A DNA stretch of 64,000 nt from a virus. Position 1 is the first letter of the stretch; every line of letters begins with the position of its first letter. Shown one piece after another: positions 45,051-54,296 of this stretch. The notes under the pieces are model-generated. The model had not been told where the DNA came from, ran no database searches, and saw only the letters and a program-made list of their open reading frames with translations. Position numbers and translations under genes: made by a program. The stretch spans positions 30,995 through 94,994 of the IMG/VR virus record IMGVR_UViG_3300032296_003821. The stretch is one strand, 5' to 3'.

Positions 45051-45068
45051 TAAAATAATTTATTTACA

Positions 45069-47177
45069 ATGGCAGAAACAATTGTATCACCTGGTGTATT
45101 AGCAATAGAGAACGACCAATCATTTATCACTCAAGGACCTGTTACAGCGGGTGCCGCTATTGTAGGACCAACAGTTAAAGGTAAAGTAGGAATTCCTACT
45201 ATTGTAACTTCATATAGTGATTATTTAAATAAATTTGGTGCTACTTTTATTAGTGGTAGCCAAACTTATACTTACTTTACTTCAATCTCAGCATATAACT
45301 ATTTTAATAATGGTGGTACTAGTTTACTAGTTACTCGTGTTGTAAGTGGATCATTTACCCCAGCAACATCTTCTACAATTCCAACTTCAACTGCATTAAC
45401 ATCGGCATCAGCAAATATAGATTTAACATTTATTTCTGCTAGTGTAGCAGCAGTAGGATCAGGATCTTTTAATTTAAATGGAATTACTTTATTTTATTCT
45501 GGTTCTGCACCTGCAAATACTGCTAATACAATATATTTAAATACTGCTTCATTTGCAGGAGCAACAGTAGCTCATTATGTCGCTACCTCCTCTCAATATG
45601 TTAATTTTAGTAGTTCAGTAGCTCCATATAGTTCATCTTGGCAAAACATTAGTTCAAGTATTAACTCACCTAATTTAGTGTTAACTTCTACTGGTTCTAA
45701 TGGATTACTAGGAAATTCTTATTTTTATACTTCAGGAAGTACTACAGTATATTTTTCTGGAGGTACAAATACAGAAGCATTCATTTTAGAAACACTATCC
45801 GAAGGTGAAATAATGAATAGTACTGGCCCTTCAGGTGCTTTTGGTACTTTATTAAGTGGATCTTCCGAAAATATTAGATGGCAAGTTACTAATACTAATA
45901 TTAATACAGGTACATTTACTTTAATAATTCGTCAAGGTAACGATTCAACTATTTCTCCATCTATTTTAGAAACTTGGACAAATTTATCACTTGACCCATT
46001 TGCTTCAAATTATATTGAAAAAGTAATTGGTAATCAAGTTGAAACTGTTCAATTTGACTCTTCAACCGGTGAATATTATGTTGAATTAGTAGGCAATTAT
46101 CCTAATAGATCACGTTATGTACGTGTTAAACAAGTATTAGTAACTACTCCTAATTATTTAGATAATTTAGGAACCCCTAAACCAGAATACACCGGTTCAA
46201 TTTGTTGGTTCTCAAGCGGATCTTTTGGTGCTGCTTCAGGAAAAAATACTCCTACAGGAATTGCTGGGGGATATTATGAAAATATTTCTAATAATAATAT
46301 TCAAGGACTTTCAGCAAACAATTATACTCAGTCTATTTCTTTGCTATCTAATCAAGATGCTTATAATTACAATTTATTAACTGCTCCTGGTTTAATAGCA
46401 GATTCTGTAAATTATCCTTCTCATACTTCTGTAATCAATACTATGATTTCTACAGTTCAAAATAGAGGAGATGCTATGACAGTATTTGATTTAGTCGGAT
46501 ATGGTGCTAATGTTCTTGAAGTTACATCAAATGCTTCAGGATACGATACTTCATATGCTGCTACTTACTGGCCTTGGGTTAAAACAATTGACCCAAATAC
46601 AGGAACTCAAGTTTGGGTACCATCTACTGTTATGATTCCTGGTGTATATGCCTTTAATGATAGTGTTGCTGAACCTTGGTTTGCTCCTGCTGGTATTAAC
46701 CGTGGAGTATTAACTAACGTTATTCAAGCAGAACGTTCATTGACTCAAGGAAATAGAGATTTACTTTACGAAAGTAATATTAATTCAATTGCTACTTTCC
46801 CTAATACAGGTGTAGTAGTATTTGGTCAAAAGACATTACAGAAAAAACCTAGTGCTCTTGATCGTGTAAATGTACGTCGCTTATTAATTGAACTTAAAAA
46901 CTACATTTCTCAAGTAGCAGATACTTTAGTATTTGAACAAAATAATGTAATTACACGAAATAATTTCTTATCTCAAGTTAATCCTTATTTAGCATCAGTT
47001 CAACAAAGACAAGGTTTAACAGCTTTTAGAGTAGTAATGGATGAATCTAATAACCCTCCTTCAGTAGTAGATCAAAATCAATTAATTGGTCAAATTTATC
47101 TACAACCTACTAGAACAGCGGAATTTATTATATTAGATTTCAATGTATTACCTACTGGTGCAACATTTCCTGCTTAA
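45069..47177 (+). CDS. gp18: Tail sheath protein A (T4 gp18-like)
   Basis: 702 aa (T4 gp18 is 659 aa). The N-terminus VSPGVLAIENDQSFITQGPVTAGAAIVGP and the C-terminal SALDRVNVRRLLIELKNYISQVADTLVFEQNNVITRNNFLSQVNPYL plus QPTRTAEFIILDFNVLPTGATF are diagnostic of contractile sheath proteins. The middle (about 100-260) is a variable Ser/Thr-rich outer domain. Polymerises around the tube and contracts during infection. A second sheath gene follows 46 bases downstream, with its own promoter. Confidence 0.93.
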   Translation: MAETIVSPGVLAIENDQSFITQGPVTAGAAIVGPTVKGKVGIPTIVTSYSDYLNKFGATFISGSQTYTYFTSISAYNYFNNGGTSLLVTRVVSGSFTPATSSTIPTSTALTSASANIDLTFISASVAAVGSGSFNLNGITLFYSGSAPANTANTIYLNTASFAGATVAHYVATSSQYVNFSSSVAPYSSSWQNISSSINSPNLVLTSTGSNGLLGNSYFYTSGSTTVYFSGGTNTEAFILETLSEGEIMNSTGPSGAFGTLLSGSSENIRWQVTNTNINTGTFTLIIRQGNDSTISPSILETWTNLSLDPFASNYIEKVIGNQVETVQFDSSTGEYYVELVGNYPNRSRYVRVKQVLVTTPNYLDNLGTPKPEYTGSICWFSSGSFGAASGKNTPTGIAGGYYENISNNNIQGLSANNYTQSISLLSNQDAYNYNLLTAPGLIADSVNYPSHTSVINTMISTVQNRGDAMTVFDLVGYGANVLEVTSNASGYDTSYAATYWPWVKTIDPNTGTQVWVPSTVMIPGVYAFNDSVAEPWFAPAGINRGVLTNVIQAERSLTQGNRDLLYESNINSIATFPNTGVVVFGQKTLQKKPSALDRVNVRRLLIELKNYISQVADTLVFEQNNVITRNNFLSQVNPYLASVQQRQGLTAFRVVMDESNNPPSVVDQNQLIGQIYLQPTRTAEFIILDFNVLPTGATFPA

Positions 47178-47201
47178 TAACATATTTTAAGGAAGTTTTA
47201 G

Positions 47202-47211
47202 ATATTTATAA
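47202..47211 (+). promoter_or_regulatory. Late promoter motif ATATTTATAA
   Basis: Exact motif in the gap between the two sheath genes, 12 bases before the ATG at 47224, allowing independent expression of the second sheath. Confidence 0.7.
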
Positions 47212-47223
47212 TAAAAAAATACA

Positions 47224-49347
47224 ATGGCAAATTTCACAGTTTCCCCTGGAGTAGCAATTAGCGAAATAGACAACACATTTTTGGCTGGATTACCAATCCC
47301 TCCTGGAGCCGCAATTATCGGCCCAACAGTAAAAGGACCAGTTGAAGTACCAACATTGGTTACTTCATATTCTGATTTTACAACATTATTTGGAGATACT
47401 TTTATTAGTGGTGGTAATTCATACTCTTATCTAACTTCACAAGCTGCTTTTAATTATTTTAATTATGGTGGAACAGCATTATGGGTAGCAAGAGTTGCTA
47501 GTGGATCTTTTACTCCCGCAACTAGTACTACTATTTCGAATAATGTAATAGCTGTTACAGGAGCTTTTTCATCAGCATCATTTAATGCTTCTTCATTTTT
47601 TACAGGATCTGCTACAGGATCTTGGTCAGGAATGAGGATTGAAATTCCTGGGGTGAATGACTATTATGTAGTTCCGAATAATAGTTCATATAACTATTTT
47701 AATAATTTAATAGACACATATTATTCTTCTAGTGGTGCTGCGACTAACAACAATACTGATAATTATATGGCTGTTGTAGTTTCTACTATTAATAACCCAA
47801 CAGCAGAACTTAAAACAATAGGCCTAACAGCTTCATACGACTCAGGAACTGATATCTTTACCCTTTCCGCTATCAACTCAGGAGTTTCTTTAAATGGTGT
47901 AAATATTTACAAAGATGCATATGCTGGAGGTGTTGGTACTTTAGTAGCTACTTTAGCAGGTGGTACTACTAATATAACTTCAAATTCATTTACTCTTGAA
48001 ACCCTTTCTGAAGGTATTATTATGAATAATTCAGGTTCGGAAGTTGCGGGAGCTCTAGTTTCAGGAAGTATAGCTAATATAAGATTTGAAATTACCAACC
48101 CAAATACTGGTTCAGGTACTTTTAACTTAATAATTCGTCGCGGAGATGATACAACTACTAATAAAATAGTATTAGAAACATGGAATAATTTAACATTAGA
48201 TCCAAATTCACCTAGATTTATTTCTAAAGTAATCGGTAATCAATTGCTTTCTTACAATTCTGTTACTAACCAAATGGACGTAACTGGTGATTATCCAAAC
48301 CAATCACGTTATGTTCGTGTAAAAGCCGTTAATTCATTAACTCCAAATTACTTAAACTCAAATGGTTTCCCTCAATCACAATACACTGGCTCAATCCCAG
48401 CTGCTCAAAGTGGTTCATTTACTGGTGCTATAGGTACTGTAAATCCTGTTATCAATTTGAATGAAAATATTACTCAAACAAATACTCAAGGATTAGCAGC
48501 AAGTGATTATAATAATATGATCGCACTTTTAAGTAACGCCGATTTCTACCAATACAACGTAATATTCACCCCAGGACTAATAGCTTCATATCATGCATCT
48601 CAAGTTAATAGCTTAATTGCTAATTCACAGAACAGAGGTGATTGTTTGTATATTCCTGATATGGTTGAATATTCAAGTAATGTTGCTAGTGCAGTAAGTA
48701 CAGCCCAATCATTTGACAACTCATATGCAGCAACATATTGGCCTTGGGTTCGTTTAGCAGATTCAGCTACTGGAAAATTAGTTTGGGCACCGGCTTCAAC
48801 AGTAATTCCGGGTGTATATGCATTTAACGATAGAGTATCTGCTCCATGGTTTGCACCAGCAGGTATTAATCGAGGTGGTTTAGGTACTGTATCATATGCA
48901 CAATATAAATTAACTCAAGCAGAAAGAGATACATTATATGCAAATAACATTAACCCAATTGCAACATTACCTAAACAAGGTGTGGTAGTATTTGGACAAA
49001 AAACATTACAAAAATCCCAATCAGCTCTTGATCGTGTAAATGTACGTCGTTTGATGATTGAATTAAAAGGATATATTCGTCAAATTGCTGATACGATTGT
49101 ATTTGAACAAAATACTATTACAACAAGAAATGTATTCCTTTCTAAAGTTACTCCATACTTAGAAAATATTCAACAAAAACAAGGATTATACGCATTTAAA
49201 GTTGTAATGGATGAATCTAACAACGGACCAGCAGTAATTGACCAAAATCAATTAATCGGCCAGATTTATATTCAACCAACACGCACAGCTGAATTTATTT
49301 CCCTAGATTTCATCTTACTACCAACAGGAGCTGAATTTCCGGGATAA
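47224..49347 (+). CDS. gp18: Tail sheath protein B (T4 gp18-like paralogue)
   Basis: 707 aa. It shares both ends with sheath A (VSPGVAISEIDNTFLAGLPIPPGAAIIGP; SALDRVNVRRLMIELKGYIRQIADTIVFEQN; QPTRTAEFISLDFILLPTGAEF), but the exposed middle differs (about 100-250). The core is clearly homologous while outer domains have diverged, as if the two make a mixed or alternative sheath surface. Both genes have intact reading frames and a late promoter, so neither looks like a pseudogene. Confidence 0.92.
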   Translation: MANFTVSPGVAISEIDNTFLAGLPIPPGAAIIGPTVKGPVEVPTLVTSYSDFTTLFGDTFISGGNSYSYLTSQAAFNYFNYGGTALWVARVASGSFTPATSTTISNNVIAVTGAFSSASFNASSFFTGSATGSWSGMRIEIPGVNDYYVVPNNSSYNYFNNLIDTYYSSSGAATNNNTDNYMAVVVSTINNPTAELKTIGLTASYDSGTDIFTLSAINSGVSLNGVNIYKDAYAGGVGTLVATLAGGTTNITSNSFTLETLSEGIIMNNSGSEVAGALVSGSIANIRFEITNPNTGSGTFNLIIRRGDDTTTNKIVLETWNNLTLDPNSPRFISKVIGNQLLSYNSVTNQMDVTGDYPNQSRYVRVKAVNSLTPNYLNSNGFPQSQYTGSIPAAQSGSFTGAIGTVNPVINLNENITQTNTQGLAASDYNNMIALLSNADFYQYNVIFTPGLIASYHASQVNSLIANSQNRGDCLYIPDMVEYSSNVASAVSTAQSFDNSYAATYWPWVRLADSATGKLVWAPASTVIPGVYAFNDRVSAPWFAPAGINRGGLGTVSYAQYKLTQAERDTLYANNINPIATLPKQGVVVFGQKTLQKSQSALDRVNVRRLMIELKGYIRQIADTIVFEQNTITTRNVFLSKVTPYLENIQQKQGLYAFKVVMDESNNGPAVIDQNQLIGQIYIQPTRTAEFISLDFILLPTGAEFPG

Positions 49348-49362
49348 AAAAATAAAAATTGA

Positions 49363-49372
49363 ATATTTATAA
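49363..49372 (+). promoter_or_regulatory. Late promoter motif ATATTTATAA
   Basis: Exact motif, 21 bases before the tube ATG at 49394. Confidence 0.65.
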
Positions 49373-49393
49373 TAGAATTAAAATATAAAACAA

Positions 49394-49882
49394 ATGGCAA
49401 TTTTAAATCCAAACGAAATCTTTTATACAGCGTTTGAACCTAAACAAACAAACCGATTTATCCTTTATATGGATGGTGTTCCATCATATTTGGTAAAAGG
49501 AGTAGGAGCAGTGTCTTTAACACAAACAGCAGTTGCCCTTAATCACATCAACGTTCAACGTTATGTAAAAGGAAAAACTGTTTGGAACACTATTCAATTT
49601 ACCCTCTATGATTCAATTACACCTTCTGGTGCACAAGCAGTAATGGAATGGGTACGTTTAGGCCACGAATCAGTAACTGGCCGTGATGGTTATTCAGATT
49701 TCTATAAAAAAGATATTACGTTTAACGTATTAGGACCTGTAGGTGATATTGTTTCTGAATGGATTGTTAAAGGAGCCGTTATTACAGAAGCTAACTTTGG
49801 TGATTACAACTGGGATGATGATGGAACCCCAGTAAATGTTACAGTAACTGTACAACCTGACTACTGTATCTTGAACTATTAA
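49394..49882 (+). CDS. gp19: Tail tube protein (T4 gp19-like)
   Basis: 162 aa, practically the T4 gp19 length (163 aa). The segments PKQTNRFILYMDGVPSYLVKG, VWNTIQFTLYDSITPSGAQAVMEWVRLGHES and DGYSDFYKKDITFNVLGPVGDIVSEW match the T4 tube family. Hexameric rings stack to form the inner tube through which DNA leaves. It is followed by a strong terminator, so it can be expressed at a level different from downstream baseplate genes. Confidence 0.92.
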   Translation: MAILNPNEIFYTAFEPKQTNRFILYMDGVPSYLVKGVGAVSLTQTAVALNHINVQRYVKGKTVWNTIQFTLYDSITPSGAQAVMEWVRLGHESVTGRDGYSDFYKKDITFNVLGPVGDIVSEWIVKGAVITEANFGDYNWDDDGTPVNVTVTVQPDYCILNY

Positions 49883-49909
49883 TATTAGGTTAAACAATAA
49901 ACATGTAAG

Positions 49910-49940
49910 AGCTCCAAAGAAATTTGGAGCTTTTATTTTC
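49910..49940 (+). terminator. Intrinsic terminator after the tail tube gene
   Basis: The perfect 9-bp stem AGCTCCAAA/TTTGGAGCT with a GAAA loop is followed by TTTATTTTC. Confidence 0.88.
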
Positions 49941-49947
49941 TTTCAAT

Positions 49948-49957
49948 ATATTTATAA
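49948..49957 (+). promoter_or_regulatory. Late promoter motif ATATTTATAA
   Basis: Eight bases after the tail tube terminator and four bases before the ATG at 49962. Confidence 0.65.
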
Positions 49958-49961
49958 CCAT

Positions 49962-50333
49962 ATGAAACTAGATAGCTTACGTACTTTAGTTAAAGAGGAG
50001 CTTAGCAAGCGACTAAATGAGGAATACCAAGACAAGTTCAAAATGGTAGGTATGCTTATTACTAATATTAAAAAACGCCCTCAAAAAGAAATTTTCTCAG
50101 ATATTCGTTCCATTCCAGGTGTTACAGTAGCATCTGTAAAAGAACCAATGGAATATAGTGAGCAAGATACAGAAAAATTTCAATCTATAATGACCGTTAA
50201 AGTAGATGGTCATCCATGGATTGCATCTAGTGGATTCGACCGTTCAAAAATGGAAGACATTCGCAAAGCTATATTAAAAGTAGAAGGAGTATTATCATAT
50301 AATGTAAATCCTGATAATATTTCTGCTCTTTAA
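49962..50333 (+). CDS. Small protein with capsid-targeting-like leader and ferredoxin-like body
   Basis: 123 aa. The leader MKLDSLRTLVKEELSKRLNEE is almost identical to that of the gene at 2878, 47 kb away, and contains LNE. The rest (about 28-123) has the beta-alpha-beta look of a ferredoxin-like/ACT fold: MVGMLITNIKKRPQKEIFSDIRSIPGVTVASVKEP and SIMTVKVDG...DRSKMEDIRKAILKVEGVLSYNV. It lies among tail genes yet carries a head-type leader, so packaging into the capsid is one hypothesis. Function unknown. Confidence 0.6.
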   Translation: MKLDSLRTLVKEELSKRLNEEYQDKFKMVGMLITNIKKRPQKEIFSDIRSIPGVTVASVKEPMEYSEQDTEKFQSIMTVKVDGHPWIASSGFDRSKMEDIRKAILKVEGVLSYNVNPDNISAL

Positions 50334-50334
50334 T

Positions 50335-50344
50335 ATATTTATAT
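50335..50344 (+). promoter_or_regulatory. Late promoter variant ATATTTATAT
   Basis: A one-base variant right after the previous stop, 30 bases before the ATG at 50375. Confidence 0.5.
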
Positions 50345-50374
50345 AAGACAATTAAGTTATAATAAATAAAAATT

Positions 50375-51103
50375 ATGAGTGAATTTAAATTACCTACTGA
50401 AGTAGTTGAATTGCCTTCTAAAGGTTTACTTTATCCTGAAGATTCTGAATTAGCAAAAGGTACAGTTGAAATCAAATATATGACTGCTAAGGAAGAAGAC
50501 ATCCTTACAAATCAATCATATATTAAAAATGGTACAGTACTTGACAAATTACTTAAATCATTGATTGTATCAAAAATTAATTTTGATGATCTACTAATTG
50601 GTGATAAAAATGCAATTATGATTGCAGCCCGTATTCTAGGATATGGTTCAGAATATTCGTTTGACTATTTAGGAGAATCCCATACTGTAGATTTATCCCA
50701 AATGGAAAATAAACCTCTTAAAGAAGAATTATTTAAAGATCGCAAAAACGAATTTTTATTTACCCTCCCTAAATCAGGTAATGTAGTTACTTTTAAAATT
50801 TTAACTCATAAAGATGAACAAGATATTTCTCGTGAATTAGAAGGTCTAAAGAAAATTAATAAAGATGCATCTCCCGAACTTTCAACTCGTTTAAAATATA
50901 TTATTACCTCAGTAAATGGAGATTATGAACGAAAATCTGTTCGAGAGTTTGTCGATGGGTATTTGTTAGCCCAAGATTCTCGGGCATTAAGAGAATATAT
51001 TAAAGAAGTTCAGCCAGATGTTGATCTAACTTTTTTTCCCGACGGGTCTGACATTAGAATCAATATCCCAATTGGGGTTAGCTTTTTTTGGCCTGACATT
51101 TGA
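50375..51103 (+). CDS. gp26: Baseplate/tail-assembly protein (T4 gp26-like)
   Basis: 242 aa. The opening LPTEVVELPSKGLLYPEDSELAKGTVEIKYMTAKEEDILTNQSYIKNGTVLDKLLKSLIVSK is the recognisable pattern of gp26-type proteins of T4-like phages. The C-terminus is IRINIPIGVSFFWPDI. Proteins of this group sit directly upstream of the tape measure gene and resemble tail-assembly chaperones. At 51083-51089 a T7 run lies in the codons AGC TTT TTT TGG, and the next frame (gp51-like) lacks an ATG, so a fraction of ribosomes may shift +1 to make a fusion of about 344 aa. Confidence 0.75.
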   Translation: MSEFKLPTEVVELPSKGLLYPEDSELAKGTVEIKYMTAKEEDILTNQSYIKNGTVLDKLLKSLIVSKINFDDLLIGDKNAIMIAARILGYGSEYSFDYLGESHTVDLSQMENKPLKEELFKDRKNEFLFTLPKSGNVVTFKILTHKDEQDISRELEGLKKINKDASPELSTRLKYIITSVNGDYERKSVREFVDGYLLAQDSRALREYIKEVQPDVDLTFFPDGSDIRINIPIGVSFFWPDI

Positions 51104-51410
51104 TGCAGCAGCTCAAGTAAGAGCAGCTTTGTTTAAACAAATTCACGAAATAGTTTTCCACGGTAAAGGAGGATATGATTGGAATACAATCTATAATATG
51201 CCTGTTTGGCTTCGTCGTTTTACTTTTAATGAAATACAAAAGTATTACAAAGAAGAAAAAGAAGTTATAGAAAATAAAGGCAAAAAAGGCAGCCAAACTG
51301 TAATCAGTTCTGATGGTAAGATTAAAACCCCAGAACTTCTACAAAAATCAGTAAACCAACCACCACAAAAATTTACTCCCCCACCAAAAAGACCAATAAG
51401 TTATAAATAA
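51072..51410 (+). CDS. gp51: gp51-like protein, possibly made by +1 frameshift
   Basis: Open frame of up to 112 aa with only a TTG (51072) as a possible start before a late internal Met. Core AAAQVRAALFKQIHEIVFHGKGGYDWNTIYNMPVWLRRFTFNEIQKYY is the pattern I recall for gp51-type baseplate hub assembly proteins. The tail is Lys/Pro-rich. It overlaps the end of the gp26-like gene by 32 bases in the +1 frame with T7 in the overlap, so it is likely expressed as a fusion, as in phage tail chaperone pairs, or by weak TTG initiation. Confidence 0.65.
   Translation: MGLAFFGLTFDAAAQVRAALFKQIHEIVFHGKGGYDWNTIYNMPVWLRRFTFNEIQKYYKEEKEVIENKGKKGSQTVISSDGKIKTPELLQKSVNQPPQKFTPPPKRPISYK
51080..51091 (+). other. 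Candidate +1 ribosomal frameshift site (T7)
   Basis: In the gp26 frame the codons are AGC TTT TTT TGG. A P-site Phe-tRNA on the second TTT can slip +1 and re-pair with TTT without mismatch, entering the gp51 frame at GGC CTG ACA. The zero-frame stop (TGA, 51101-51103) is four codons further. Confidence 0.5.
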
Positions 51411-51413
51411 TTA

Positions 51414-51423
51414 ATATTTATAA
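51414..51423 (+). promoter_or_regulatory. Late promoter motif ATATTTATAA
   Basis: Exact motif after the gp51-like stop, ten bases before the tape measure ATG at 51434. Confidence 0.7.
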
Positions 51424-51433
51424 TAAAAAATAA

Positions 51434-54043
51434 ATGGCTTTAACTCCTGAAGAACAACAACGAAAATTAAATAGTCTTATACGGGAAGGTATTCAATTGG
51501 CTAGACAGTTGAATGACACTCAACAAGAGGCAAGTTTTCAAAACTTTACTGGAAGTCTTACTGATGCTGAACGTTTAGTTGGTTCTTTAAGAGATGAATG
51601 GGCTGAATATACTAGAGATGTTGCTGGGACTGCTTTAAATTTTCAAAGAATTGTAGATGAAATTAAAGCCATGAACAGTGGCACCAAAATTTCCCAACAA
51701 GCATTTTCAGGTTTAAATAGTTTAGCTCAAAGATTACAATCCCATCAAGAAGGGATAAGTAAATTATCTTCTAAAGAAATTAAAAATTTAAAAGATAAGG
51801 TAAAAAACAAAGTAAACGAATTAAAACTTGCTAAAGATCTTTTATCTGATCAATTATCCCAATCTAACCTTTCAGATGCTGAAAGAGCAAAAGCCCAAGC
51901 AGCATATGATAATATTGAAAACTCTCTTTATAATACTACCAGTGCTCTTCATCAACTTAACACTCAACTAAAAGTAGCAGCTGAAGAAGCTGAGACATTA
52001 GAAGATGCTTTAGGATTAGGAGGTAATGCCTTAAAAGGCATGCAAGAAACCATGAGCAAACTTGGTCTTGGTGGTTTAGCAGATAAATTAGGTTTAGATG
52101 AAGCTAATGAAGCCATGGAAGAAATGGCTGCTAAGTTAACTAATAATGGTGAAAAAGTTGCAACTTTAGGAGATAAATTTAAGATATTAGGAGCAGGAAT
52201 GAAATCTGCTTTTTCAAATTTATCAAAAAATCTATTAGACCCTAAAGTATTAATTACAGAATTTGTAGCTACATTACAACAAGCAGATGAAGCTACGGGC
52301 AAATTAGCTAAAGATTTTAACCTGACATATTCTGAAGCTCTCTCTACTCGAAGAGAACTTAGTAATATGGCTGCATTATCTGGAGACGTAGCAGTTAATA
52401 CTAAAGGTTTACAAGAATCTATGGTAGCTGTTGGACAATCTTTAGGTACTAATGCCCAACTTAATCAAAAAGATTTAATAACATTTACTAAATTACGTGA
52501 ACAAGCTGGATTTACTAATGATGAATTAGTAGGAATACAAAAATTATCTTTAGTAAATAATAAAACATTAGAAGAAAATACAAAAGAAATTTTAGGTGGT
52601 GCCGAGGCATATGCTACTAGAAATGGATTTGTTGTAAATGAAAAAGATGTACTACGAGAAGTATCAAAAGCATCAGCTTCATTAAAGTTAACATTAGGTG
52701 GAAGTGCTGAAGCCGTAGCTGTTGCTGCTGTTAAAGCTAAACAATTTGGTTTAAATCTAGAACAAGCTGAAAAAATATCTGAAAGCTTACTTCAATTTGA
52801 ATCCTCTATTGAAAATGAATTAAGTGCCGAATTACTAACTGGTAAAAATTTAAATCTTGAACGAGCAAGATCATTAGCTTTAGAAGGTAAAACAGCAGAT
52901 GCTGCCGCTGAAATAGCAAAACAAGTAGGTACTTCTAGGGATTTTGCTAAAATGAACGTTATTCAACAAGAAGCTTTAGCTAAAGCAGCGGGAATGACTA
53001 GAGATGAATTAGCCCAATCTTTAATGGACCGAGAAGCTCTTACCAAACTATCAGCTAAAGAAGGAGAAACAGCACAACAGGCATTTGATAGAAGAGTTAA
53101 AGAAGTAGGTTTAGAACAAGCTAAAAAAGAATTAGGTGATGAAGCTCTTTCAAATCAATTCGCTCAACAATCTGTTCAAGAACGATTTTTACAAGCTACT
53201 GAAAAATTAAAAGAAGTATTTGTTAGTATGGCTGAGCCTGTATTAGCTATTTTATCTCCTTTGTCTGATATAGTTTCTAGTGTTTTACCTTTAATCAATG
53301 TACTATTACAACCCATATTATTTACATTTCAAACTATAGGAAGTGTTGTATCTAGTATTTTTACTTGGCTTTCTGAATCTGAAGGATTAATATTAGGTTT
53401 AACATCTGCTGCTGTTGGTTTAGGAGTAGCTATGAATTATAATGCTCTAAAAGCAGGTGCTATGGTTGCTTACGAGGAAACTTTACTTCTGCTTAAAGGA
53501 GAAGGACTCCTCATGGAAAAAGGTAAAGCAGCAATCCAAGCAGTTCAATTAGGATACCAGGCTGCTATGGGAAGTATGGAAGCTAAAAGAGCTCTTATAG
53601 AAAAAGGAGGATTTATGAGATCTATAGGTGAAGCTATTATGAAAGTAATAAGCTCCCTAGCTAGCATCCCAGTAGTTGGTTGGGCTTTAGGTTTAGCAGC
53701 TGCTGGTACTGTAGCTGCATTAGGTTACAAATATATGAATGATGGAGTTATTTCTCCATCTTCCGGGGGTAGTGGATATGGTGATAGAGTTCTTTATGGT
53801 CCTGAAGGTGCGATTTCTTTTAATAATAAAGATACCATTGTAGCAGGAACAGATTTATTTAAAAAAGGTGATGATGTAGTATCTGCTCCTAAGAGCGCTA
53901 TAACTGTTGCTAACAGTACTGCACCTAAACCTGCACCTGTTGATTCTAACACATTATTAGCTAGTCAAATGAAACGTTCTAACGATTTAAAAGAACAAGA
54001 AATGAGAAGAGATAGAACAGTTTCAACATTGAGAATTCAATAA
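51434..54043 (+). CDS. gp29: Tail tape measure protein (T4 gp29 equivalent)
   Basis: 869 aa, helical throughout the first 590 residues with coiled coils (QQRKLNSLIREGIQLARQLNDTQ onward). Hydrophobic segments occur at about 605-660 and 740-770 (ILSPLSDIVSSVLPLINVLL, SIPVVGWALGLAAAGTVAAL). The C-terminal block SGYGDRVLYGPEGAISFNNKDTIVAG is typical of the end of phage tape measures. It sets tail length and is ejected into the envelope. It directly follows the putative chaperone pair, the standard arrangement. Confidence 0.85.
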   Translation: MALTPEEQQRKLNSLIREGIQLARQLNDTQQEASFQNFTGSLTDAERLVGSLRDEWAEYTRDVAGTALNFQRIVDEIKAMNSGTKISQQAFSGLNSLAQRLQSHQEGISKLSSKEIKNLKDKVKNKVNELKLAKDLLSDQLSQSNLSDAERAKAQAAYDNIENSLYNTTSALHQLNTQLKVAAEEAETLEDALGLGGNALKGMQETMSKLGLGGLADKLGLDEANEAMEEMAAKLTNNGEKVATLGDKFKILGAGMKSAFSNLSKNLLDPKVLITEFVATLQQADEATGKLAKDFNLTYSEALSTRRELSNMAALSGDVAVNTKGLQESMVAVGQSLGTNAQLNQKDLITFTKLREQAGFTNDELVGIQKLSLVNNKTLEENTKEILGGAEAYATRNGFVVNEKDVLREVSKASASLKLTLGGSAEAVAVAAVKAKQFGLNLEQAEKISESLLQFESSIENELSAELLTGKNLNLERARSLALEGKTADAAAEIAKQVGTSRDFAKMNVIQQEALAKAAGMTRDELAQSLMDREALTKLSAKEGETAQQAFDRRVKEVGLEQAKKELGDEALSNQFAQQSVQERFLQATEKLKEVFVSMAEPVLAILSPLSDIVSSVLPLINVLLQPILFTFQTIGSVVSSIFTWLSESEGLILGLTSAAVGLGVAMNYNALKAGAMVAYEETLLLLKGEGLLMEKGKAAIQAVQLGYQAAMGSMEAKRALIEKGGFMRSIGEAIMKVISSLASIPVVGWALGLAAAGTVAALGYKYMNDGVISPSSGGSGYGDRVLYGPEGAISFNNKDTIVAGTDLFKKGDDVVSAPKSAITVANSTAPKPAPVDSNTLLASQMKRSNDLKEQEMRRDRTVSTLRIQ

Positions 54044-54049
54044 TATACA

Positions 54050-54059
54050 ATATTTATAA
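54050..54059 (+). promoter_or_regulatory. Late promoter motif ATATTTATAA
   Basis: Exact motif, 14 bases before the ATG at 54074, after the tape measure stop. Confidence 0.65.
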
Positions 54060-54073
54060 TAAATTTATTAACT

Positions 54074-54289
54074 ATGGGACTTTTAGACAAATTAACTAAT
54101 GAAGGATCAGTATTGAGTGAATTTGATGGTACTACACCAAGTACTACTATTTATAATACACCTCAATCACCATTACACAACCAATATTCACTTAATGGTG
54201 CTCCGACTTTAACTGGGTTTCCAACACCATCACAGTTGGATTTAAATGGTGTAACTCCACCACAATACTTAAACAACCTACCTGAATAA
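54074..54289 (+). CDS. Small Pro/Thr-rich baseplate-region protein
   Basis: 71 aa: MGLLDKLTNEGSVLSEFDG followed by a Pro/Thr/Asn-rich, probably extended chain with TPSTTIYNTPQSPLHNQYS. It shares MGLL with the next gene start. There is no recognisable domain. Its location between tape measure and tube-cap-like genes suggests a small tail or baseplate component. Confidence 0.55.
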   Translation: MGLLDKLTNEGSVLSEFDGTTPSTTIYNTPQSPLHNQYSLNGAPTLTGFPTPSQLDLNGVTPPQYLNNLPE

Positions 54290-54296
54290 AACTTGA

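Noticed and set aside
49962-50333. Reading the ferredoxin-like body of the 123 aa protein as a metabolic ACT regulator
   Set aside because: Only general beta-alpha-beta character is visible and no ligand motif; the late promoter and leader helix suggest a virion context.
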